DNA of 64,000 nt from Poriferisodalis sp965214215. GTDB lineage: Bacteria; Actinomycetota; Acidimicrobiia; Acidimicrobiales; Poriferisodalaceae. The notes under the pieces are model-generated. The model saw nothing but the letters and a program-made list of their open reading frames with translations, made no database searches and was not told the origin of the DNA. Of this stretch, positions 58,337 to 64,000 are shown one piece after another (the first letter of the stretch is position 1; each line of letters begins with the position of its first letter). Made by a program: the position numbers and the translations under genes. The stretch is from contig NZ_CBDCBD010000003.1 in assembly GCF_965214215.1 (NCBI RefSeq), positions 2,938,165-3,002,164 of the forward strand. The letters are read 5' to 3'.

Positions 58337-60004
58337 CTACAAGTTCACCCTGAGGCCGCGGATGCCCATGCCGATGGTGACGTTCTCCCACAGCTCGATG
58401 TCGAACTTGTCGTCGTCGTACCCCATCGAGTTTTCGTTCCGGTAGATCGGGACGATCCACGCAAGGTCGTACGCCTCGTGGAGCATCGCACGATAGGCCG
58501 CGTCGGCATCGGAGTCTGTGGCGGCACCCACGGCCTGCTGGTACGGGCCGATGACCGACGGAACCGGAACATGCCATGGGTTCCAGAGCGTCGGGGGCGA
58601 GAGGAAGATGCCGAACGTCTGGTCAGCGTGGATGGTGGAGATGAACGTCAGCGATGCCCCCACCTGCTGGGCGGCGACGTCAGAGATGTTCGCTCCGGGA
58701 GGCACGTCGCGAATGTTCATCGTGATGCCACCCTCGGCGAGCATCGCAGATGCGGCTTGATGCATGACGTTGAAGATGCCCCAACTCGGCACCTCGAACG
58801 TGAGGTCGGTGACCCCGGCCTCTGCGAGCAACTCGGCAGCCCGCTCAGGATCGTACGGGAAGCCCTCGTAGCCTTCGATGTGCCATGGCGAACCCTCGGG
58901 GAATACTTGGTTCGCCGGCTGGCCAATGCCGCGGGTCACCGACGCACCCCAGCCCTCTCGGTTGATGAGATGGGCGATCGCCTGTCGGACTCGCACGTCG
59001 GCGAATTCGGGGACGAGATTGCCGCCGATGTCATGGAAGTGCAGTATCGAGTGGTTGTTGGCGAGATGCGCGACCTCGTACCCAGCAGCCAACGTGTCCT
59101 GAATCTGGAAGACCCGGACAGGAGCGACGTCGACTTCGCCGGTGACGAGCGCGTTGAAACGGGCTTCATCGTCGGTGATCTGGATGAACGTGATCCGCTC
59201 GACACCCTGATCCTCGGGGCTCCAGGAGTTGGGGTTGACCTCCATCACGATCTCGCTCTCGTTCCGCGAGACGAGCTGGTAGGGGCCGGTGCCTGCGCTG
59301 ACGCTTCCAGCCGCGATGGCTTCGGGATCCACGTTGGGGCTCATCATGAGCCCGGGGAAGCGAGCCAGGTTGAGAAGGAGGTCGCGGTCGGGGCCGGTCA
59401 TGTTGAACACGACCTCGGTGGGCGACACGACCTCGACACTCTCGATGCCGAGGAGCAGCGCTCCGGTTGCGCCGGGTGTCGCCTTGGCCTTCTCGATATT
59501 CCACTTCACGGCATCCGCATTGAACGGTGTCCCGTCGTGGAAGGTCACCCCCTCACGCAAGGTGAATCGGGCCTCGGTCGGGGAGATCTCCCACTCGGTG
59601 GCCAAGCCGGGCACGAGCGAGTTGTCGGGCAACTCGTTCACCAAACCGTCGTAGATCGGCGAGTAGAACAGCATGCCGAAATCACGGTTCTCGAGATGGG
59701 GATCAAAAGTCGCAGCAGCCAGCGGTGTGCCGTAGCGAAGCTCGCCGCTTGGACCAGCAGGTGCAGCGTCCTCGCCGGCGTCGGCGTCGGCGTCGTCATC
59801 GGCGTCGGCGTCGGCGTCGTCGGAGACTTCGTCGCCACTCGATGCCGAGTCGCTGTCCGAGCTGTCGTCGTCCGATCTGTCGGCAGCGGTCGTCGACGGA
59901 CTGCTGCCGGAATCGTCTTCGATCGAGCCGTCGTCATCGCCGCCGCAGGCGGCGGCGAACAGTGCCAGCGCCAAGACGAGTGCCAACCACTTAGGTACGC
60001 GCAT
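58337..60004 (-). CDS. ABC transporter substrate-binding lipoprotein (peptide/nickel family 5)
   Basis: A 555-residue lipoprotein. The signal peptide has the lipobox LALFAAACGGDDDG with cysteine as the first mature residue. A very acidic linker rich in Asp, Ser and Ala (about residues 24-82) follows. The SBP_bac_5 domain then shows GELRYGTPLAAATFDPHLEN, VTFHDGTPFNADAVKWNIEK, and ends WENVTIGMGIRGLRVNL. No permease or ATPase gene is near it, while the 32-36 kb ABC operon has no binding protein, so they may work together. It is divergent from the VOC gene. Confidence 0.92.
   Translation of the reverse strand: MRVPKWLALVLALALFAAACGGDDDGSIEDDSGSSPSTTAADRSDDDSSDSDSASSGDEVSDDADADADDDADADAGEDAAPAGPSGELRYGTPLAAATFDPHLENRDFGMLFYSPIYDGLVNELPDNSLVPGLATEWEISPTEARFTLREGVTFHDGTPFNADAVKWNIEKAKATPGATGALLLGIESVEVVSPTEVVFNMTGPDRDLLLNLARFPGLMMSPNVDPEAIAAGSVSAGTGPYQLVSRNESEIVMEVNPNSWSPEDQGVERITFIQITDDEARFNALVTGEVDVAPVRVFQIQDTLAAGYEVAHLANNHSILHFHDIGGNLVPEFADVRVRQAIAHLINREGWGASVTRGIGQPANQVFPEGSPWHIEGYEGFPYDPERAAELLAEAGVTDLTFEVPSWGIFNVMHQAASAMLAEGGITMNIRDVPPGANISDVAAQQVGASLTFISTIHADQTFGIFLSPPTLWNPWHVPVPSVIGPYQQAVGAATDSDADAAYRAMLHEAYDLAWIVPIYRNENSMGYDDDKFDIELWENVTIGMGIRGLRVNL
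59769..59823. repeat. GTCGGC/GTCATC tandem tract encoding the acidic linker
   Basis: A run of GGCGTC/GTCGTC triplet units within the binding-protein gene; on the coding strand it gives alternating Asp-Ala and Asp-Asp. It is a low-complexity linker between the lipid anchor and the binding domain. Confidence 0.6.
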
Positions 60005-60113
60005 TTCTCCCCCTCATTGGGATCGTGTTCCGGATCGTCATCCGGGTGTCGGTCTGGTGTTCATCGCCTGCATCGGCCTCAGTCCTGCTTCGGCAGCTCG
60101 AGGCCGGAGTGAC

Positions 60114-60132
60114 GCGAACGTATCATATTCGC
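60114..60132. promoter_or_regulatory. Putative operator between the binding protein and the VOC gene
   Basis: GCGAA-CGTATCATA-TTCGC is an inverted repeat with 5-bp arms. TTGCGAA repeats at 60147 and 60167 lie beyond it. ATATTCGC here also occurs in the palindrome at 62029, which suggests one regulator for both promoters. Confidence 0.4.
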
Positions 60133-60214
60133 TACTGCTCTTCTTTTGCGAAATTATTGCTACGGTTGCGAACATCGCCGGGCGAGACCGGTTCCGGCAG
60201 AAAACGAGATCCCC

Positions 60215-61135
60215 ATGGCTCTGCACGGAATGCACGGAATCACCCTCGGCGTCACCGACGTCGCAGCGATGACACCCTTCTACGAGGATTTCGGCCTCGA
60301 AGCCGACGAGTCGGGAACGACGTTCTCCTCGACCCACGGTGGCGCGCAGCTGTCGATCGTGGAGCGCAAGTGGCGACAGATCGTCGACACCACGCTCGGC
60401 TGCGACGATGACGACGACCTCGATCGCATACGTCACGCCGCGACCGCCGCCGGTCACGACTATGTCGACCTCGGCGACGCGATCGAGATCGTCGAACCGG
60501 TCACCGGGCTGCTCATCCGCGTGAAGGTCATGCCCCAGGTCGAACTCGACCCCGTCGAGCAGACACCGATGAACCAGGCGGGGTACTCCCCCCGCCTCAA
60601 CGCTCGCCCCGACACACTGTTTGTCGAAGCCACGCCCCGTCCGCGCAAACTCGGCCACATCGCCATGTCGTCGCCCGACATCGAGGCGACGGGCAAGTTC
60701 CTAGGTGACATCATCGGCGCCAAGCTCTCGGATCGAGTGCCGGGCAATCTCGCGTTCTGGCGTACCTCGACCGACCATCACAACTTCGCCCTCGCCCAGG
60801 CTCCCGGCGCAGTGATCCATCACCTCGCCTGGCAGATGGACGACATGGACGCCATTGGCCACGCGGCTCGCAACCTGCTCACCGACAACCTGGAGCGCCA
60901 CGCGTGGGGTCTCGGGCGCCACTTCCTCGGCAGCAACCTGTTCTGGTATTTCAAGGACCCCGCCGGCAACTTCGTCGAGTACTTCTCCGACATCGACCAG
61001 ATCGTCGACGACGCCGAATGGATGGCCCGCGACTGGGAGCCCGACAAGGCCCTGTACATCTGGGGCCCACCCACTCCCGACGCGCTCAGACCGACCGACA
61101 TCGGCGAGATCATCGAAACGATGATGGCGAACTGA
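60215..61135 (+). CDS. VOC-family extradiol dioxygenase-like protein
   Basis: A 306-residue two-module VOC protein. The first module begins HGITLGVTDVAAMTPFYEDF; the second carries the metal set in KLGHIAMSSPDIEATGKFLG, APGAVIHHLAWQMDD and AGNFVEYFSDIDQI (His, His, Glu). This is the BphC-like layout for catechol-type ring cleavage. ATG 60215 follows a GAGATCCCC region; residues upstream in frame do not resemble the family. It is divergent from the binding protein and close to a Rieske oxygenase and P450, so aromatic or steroid breakdown is likely. Confidence 0.9.
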   Translation: MALHGMHGITLGVTDVAAMTPFYEDFGLEADESGTTFSSTHGGAQLSIVERKWRQIVDTTLGCDDDDDLDRIRHAATAAGHDYVDLGDAIEIVEPVTGLLIRVKVMPQVELDPVEQTPMNQAGYSPRLNARPDTLFVEATPRPRKLGHIAMSSPDIEATGKFLGDIIGAKLSDRVPGNLAFWRTSTDHHNFALAQAPGAVIHHLAWQMDDMDAIGHAARNLLTDNLERHAWGLGRHFLGSNLFWYFKDPAGNFVEYFSDIDQIVDDAEWMARDWEPDKALYIWGPPTPDALRPTDIGEIIETMMAN

Positions 61136-61166
61136 GACCGCCCGTCACCAACCCGTACTGGCCTGG

Positions 61167-61958
61167 CTACGAGGTCCCGACCGGGGTTGCGAGCGCTCGC
61201 AGGGCGTCAAGGAACGCGTCGAGATCCTCGACGGCGCAGAGCGGAACACTGTGCAGTTCGTTGGTGCGATCTTCAATCGCGGCTCGCCCGGCGACACCTT
61301 CGGGGGTCATCGCGCCGTCATCGTCGAGCCAACCACGCTCCACCAGCGTCGGCGGCAGCGACTTGAGCTCCAGGCCCCGCTCGGACTCCTCGAGCGCGAC
61401 CATGTCGAAATTGGTCAGACTGGCTTCCTCCCACGCCGCCGCGTGAGCATCGGTTCGCACGTAGCGCGCGTAGGTGAGAAGGTGATGAAGCTCCTGGGCC
61501 GGATCGGGCGGCAGCGGCACCGGTTGGTAGAGCGCGCACAGCGGTGAGGTCGCAGCGGAGAAGCTCTGGGCGGCACCGTCTCGCGCCACCCCGAAGCCGG
61601 AGGTTCCCCAGGTCTCGGCCGCGAGCTCGGCTCGAGTCCGAAGGTTGCCCAGCAGCGCCTCGCGGAACACCCCGGCCGGTTTCCAGTCATCGTCGAGCCA
61701 CGGCTCGTTTGCGAGCTTGTCGTTCGAGCCCTCGATGACGAAGTCTTCGAGGTATCGGTGGCGCAGCCGCGTGAGCTCAGGCCGCCAGCGGCCCTCAAAG
61801 AAGACCTCGGCGAGGTGTCCGGTGACGGGTGCGAGATACGCGGGGAGCGGGTCGCCGAGCTCCGCCATGGTGGCGCGCCACCGGGGCAGGGCGATGGCCT
61901 GGAAGCCGACGACGAGACGATCGAGTTCGCGTCCGATCTCGGGAGTGAGGGAAGACAT
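61167..61958 (-). CDS. Hypothetical protein, weakly SCO6745-like
   Basis: A 263-residue helical protein. EIGRELDRLVVGFQAIALPR, VTGHLAEVFFEGRWRPELTR and LHHLLTYARYVRTDAHAAAW are not assigned to a family with confidence. The C-terminal WLDDDGAMTPEGVAGRAAIE with DRTNEL resembles the winged-helix end of the SCO6745 group seen also at 3030. It is divergent from the Rieske oxygenase, with a palindrome in the shared promoter, and converges with the VOC gene. Confidence 0.6.
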   Translation of the reverse strand: MSSLTPEIGRELDRLVVGFQAIALPRWRATMAELGDPLPAYLAPVTGHLAEVFFEGRWRPELTRLRHRYLEDFVIEGSNDKLANEPWLDDDWKPAGVFREALLGNLRTRAELAAETWGTSGFGVARDGAAQSFSAATSPLCALYQPVPLPPDPAQELHHLLTYARYVRTDAHAAAWEEASLTNFDMVALEESERGLELKSLPPTLVERGWLDDDGAMTPEGVAGRAAIEDRTNELHSVPLCAVEDLDAFLDALRALATPVGTS

Positions 61959-62028
61959 TGGGTAGGGCTTCTTTCAAAATGGGATCTCTCGATGCGCTAC
62001 AAGCGCGGAATGTCGAGATTCTGCCATG

Positions 62029-62049
62029 ATGACGAAATATTCGCGTCAT
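62029..62049. promoter_or_regulatory. Palindromic operator in the Rieske oxygenase promoter
   Basis: ATGACG and CGTCAT arms (6 bp) enclose AAATATTCG, and an inner repeat CGAA-ATA-TTCG overlaps it. It ends 22 bases before the Rieske start. Shares ATATTCGC with the site at 60114. The regulator is not in the window. Confidence 0.55.
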
Positions 62050-62071
62050 CCGTCCCGAGAGCTGAGGAACG

Positions 62072-63172
62072 ATGAGTCAGTTTGCCGACAGCATTCGAAA
62101 CGTCCGCGACTACGTGCGACTCCCTCTCCTTTATGACCACTGGTACGTCGCGGGGCTCTGCGAAGAATTCGACCGTACGCCCAAGGCGAGAACCCTGCTC
62201 GAGCGTTCGATCGTGTTCTACCGAACGCTCGATGGGCGCCTGGTTGCAGCACAGAACCGGTGCCTGCACCGCTCATTCCCCCTCGCCGAGGGCCACCTAG
62301 AGGGTGACGAGTTGGTGTGTCGTTACCACGGAATCCGCTACGACCCCGAGGGGACGATCGTCCGCATCCCCAGCCAGAAACGCTGCCCCGATCGCAAGCT
62401 CCGCACCTACCCGACCGTGGAGCAGGGCCCATTCGTGTTCATCTGGATGGGCGACCAAGACGAGCCCGACTTCTCGCGACTTCCCGACCTTCCCTTCCTC
62501 GCCGAACCCGGATTCCGGACGTTCCACAACAGCCACCACCTCGAGGGCAGCTACCTGCTGATGCAGGAGAACCTGAACGACTTGACCCATTTCTCCTACC
62601 TGCATCGGGACTCCTTCGGATTCGATGACTCGTTCCTCGAGCTGCCGACCACCGTCGAGGAAACACCCGAGGGCGTGACCTGCTACCGCGTCGACAACAA
62701 CCCCGCGCGCGCCACTGGGGCCCTGCCGCCCGACATCCAAGAACGAATAGCGGGGCGCCCCGCCGAGCGCTGGGACGGCGGGCTCGCAATCTCGCCGGGG
62801 GTGTTCAAGGGCTACGCCCCGATCAAGGTGGGTGATCCCGACGCGGAAGACCGCGAGATCTTCAGCCAGTACATCATGCACTACGTCACTCCCGAGTCGA
62901 GCACGACCACCCACTACTGGTGGTCGATCTCCAACGATTTTGGAGTGGACAACGACGCCTACTACGAGTTCATGGCCCCGACCATCAAGCATGGGTTCGA
63001 CGAAGACGCGTGGGCCGTCAACCACATGCAGAAGGTGCTGGACAACGACAATTTCGACTACCAGGAGCTAGTGATCGGCGGCGACAAGGCCGGCCTGCTC
63101 TTCCGACGAATCGTGCTGGGCTGGGTCGAAGCCGAGTACGGACTCACGCAGACAACAGCCGCCGAGGACTGA
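62072..63172 (+). CDS. Rieske [2Fe-2S] non-haem iron oxygenase (VanA-type)
   Basis: A 366-residue oxygenase alpha subunit. The Rieske cluster ligands are C64 and H66 (NRCLHRSFPL) and C83 and H86 (LVCRYHGIRYD). The catalytic iron facial triad is in MQENLNDLTHFSYLHRDSFG (Asp, His, His), the vanillate O-demethylase / phthalate-oxygenase pattern. A C-terminal helical region has no motif. It hydroxylates or demethylates aromatic rings with a separate reductase, which is not adjacent. A P450 gene follows 25 bases on. Confidence 0.94.
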   Translation: MSQFADSIRNVRDYVRLPLLYDHWYVAGLCEEFDRTPKARTLLERSIVFYRTLDGRLVAAQNRCLHRSFPLAEGHLEGDELVCRYHGIRYDPEGTIVRIPSQKRCPDRKLRTYPTVEQGPFVFIWMGDQDEPDFSRLPDLPFLAEPGFRTFHNSHHLEGSYLLMQENLNDLTHFSYLHRDSFGFDDSFLELPTTVEETPEGVTCYRVDNNPARATGALPPDIQERIAGRPAERWDGGLAISPGVFKGYAPIKVGDPDAEDREIFSQYIMHYVTPESSTTTHYWWSISNDFGVDNDAYYEFMAPTIKHGFDEDAWAVNHMQKVLDNDNFDYQELVIGGDKAGLLFRRIVLGWVEAEYGLTQTTAAED

Positions 63173-63197
63173 GCCCACACGGGACTGAGCCGAAACC

Positions 63198-64000
63198 ATG
63201 ACTGCAAAATCGCCCAGCATCGACATCGACCTGTTCAGCGACGAAGCCATCGCCGACCCGTATCCGTTGTACGAACAGGTTCGCAACGTCGGCGCTGTCG
63301 TCTGGCTCGAGCCCTACGACATGTGGGCAATCTCCCGTTTCGAAGATGTCCGCGCTGCGCTCCGTGCCGAATCGATTCTGCTGTCAGGCAAGGGGGTGGC
63401 CATGAACGACGCCCTCAACAACAGCGGCAATACCAACACACTGGTGAGCGATGGAGATGAGCACCGACGCCTGCGCTCCGCCCTGATGAAGCCCATGATG
63501 CCCAGAGCCGTGCGCGACATTCGAGAGCGAGTGCAGCAACTCTCGGACGAGTTGGTCGAGCGATTGCTCGCCCTGGAAAGTTTCGACGGCATGTCCGATT
63601 TCTCTCGTTACCTGCCTGTGAGTCTCATTTCCGTGCTCATCGGCTTGCCTCCCGATGGACGAGCTCGGATGCTCGAATGGGCAGGCGCCGCCTTCAACGC
63701 GCTGGGGCCGATGAACGAGCGGGCCCGCACAGGGCTGCCGGGCGTGATGGAGGCCGGCCGATACGTGCGTGACCTCGACCCAGCCGACCTGCCGCCGCAG
63801 GGGTGGGCTGCGGGCCTCTTCCGGGCTGCCGACGAAGGCAAGATTGATCTGAGCGAAGCCCGCAAGCTGGTCTTCGACTACATCATTCCGAGTCTCGACA
63901 CCACCATTCTTGGTGCCGGTCACCTGCTGTACCAGTTCGGACGCAACCCCGACCAGTTCGACAAGGTCAAGAACGACCGGTCACTGATTCCGGCGGCGGT
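63198..64000 (+). CDS. Cytochrome P450 (3' end outside window)
   Basis: The frame opens at ATG 63198 and is still open at the window end (267 codons). N-terminal DEAIADPYPLYEQVRNVGAV, DMWAISRFEDVRAALRAES and the helix-C region DGDEHRRLRSALMKPMMPRA are typical of soluble P450s. The I-helix reads FDYIIPSLDTTILGAGHLLY, with DTT where most have an acidic-Thr pair after AGxE, so the usual glycine is replaced. The haem-binding loop lies outside the window. It is read with the Rieske oxygenase. Confidence 0.9.
   Translation, partial: MTAKSPSIDIDLFSDEAIADPYPLYEQVRNVGAVVWLEPYDMWAISRFEDVRAALRAESILLSGKGVAMNDALNNSGNTNTLVSDGDEHRRLRSALMKPMMPRAVRDIRERVQQLSDELVERLLALESFDGMSDFSRYLPVSLISVLIGLPPDGRARMLEWAGAAFNALGPMNERARTGLPGVMEAGRYVRDLDPADLPPQGWAAGLFRAADEGKIDLSEARKLVFDYIIPSLDTTILGAGHLLYQFGRNPDQFDKVKNDRSLIPAA

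Noticed and set aside
1..64000. tRNA, rRNA, prophage and insertion-sequence genes
   Set aside because: Looked for on both strands by eye; no credible tRNA fold, rRNA motif, transposase or integrase was recognised.

Overview
The window is 64 kb of high-G+C, densely packed bacterial DNA. The family content points to an actinobacterium: many F420/flavin luciferase-like monooxygenases (LLM), a PPOX-type F420 oxidoreductase, mycothiol-type DinB/maleylpyruvate isomerase proteins, a furA-katG operon, and P450, CaiB/BaiF and TauD families. A cupin resembling DMSP lyases, an alkylsulfatase and a DmoA/NtaA-like monooxygenase hint at a marine, organosulfur-using lifestyle, perhaps Acidimicrobiia. That placement is inference. 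No rRNA, tRNA, CRISPR array or complete insertion sequence was seen.

Layout. 1-3 kb: alkylsulfatase (cut by the window start), an arylsulfatase remnant and a TauD-type dioxygenase (sulfate-ester use). 3-14.7 kb: TetR regulator, three LLM oxidoreductases, an HpaB-like hydroxylase divergent from a CoA-transferase across two matching operators, a lone molybdenum hydroxylase large subunit, and a selenocysteine peroxiredoxin. 14.8-26.5 kb: furA-katG, hydrolase, two MazF/RHH toxin-antitoxin pairs, DMSP-lyase-like cupin, alcohol dehydrogenase, copper ATPase, methyltransferase. 26.7-30.4 kb: cysD-cysNC plus a second APS kinase. 32-36 kb: peptide-type ABC transporter with a fused permease-ATPase, then a GntR regulator. 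36.8-42.5 kb: a catabolic cluster (flavin hydroxylase, hydrolase, VOC dioxygenase, LLM, AhpD-like, FAH, PPOX). 43-46.4 kb: NTF2-like, DmoA/NtaA-like monooxygenase and two DinB-type proteins. 46.4-53.8 kb: accessory region of toxin-antitoxin modules, duplicated dehydrogenase fragments, a second selenocysteine peroxiredoxin, an enolase-superfamily enzyme, uridine phosphorylase and gene debris. 54-64 kb: Baeyer-Villiger-type monooxygenase, tandem P450s, an orphan substrate-binding lipoprotein, VOC dioxygenase, Rieske oxygenase and a third P450 (cut by the window end).

The most notable observation is a pair of unrelated-context peroxiredoxin-like genes (12431-13591 and 49378-50550). In each, an in-frame TGA stands exactly where the peroxidatic cysteine belongs, giving U-P-P-C. 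In each, a 6-bp perfect stem with a 5-nt loop follows the TGA at the distance expected of a bacterial SECIS. Both genes would be called as two broken ORFs by ordinary annotation.

Taken together, the window is a catabolic and sulfur-scavenging region (oxygenases, hydrolases, CoA-transferase, sulfate-ester and DMSP enzymes) supported by redox protection (KatG, selenoperoxiredoxins, copper export). Small toxin-antitoxin modules and decayed gene ends punctuate it.
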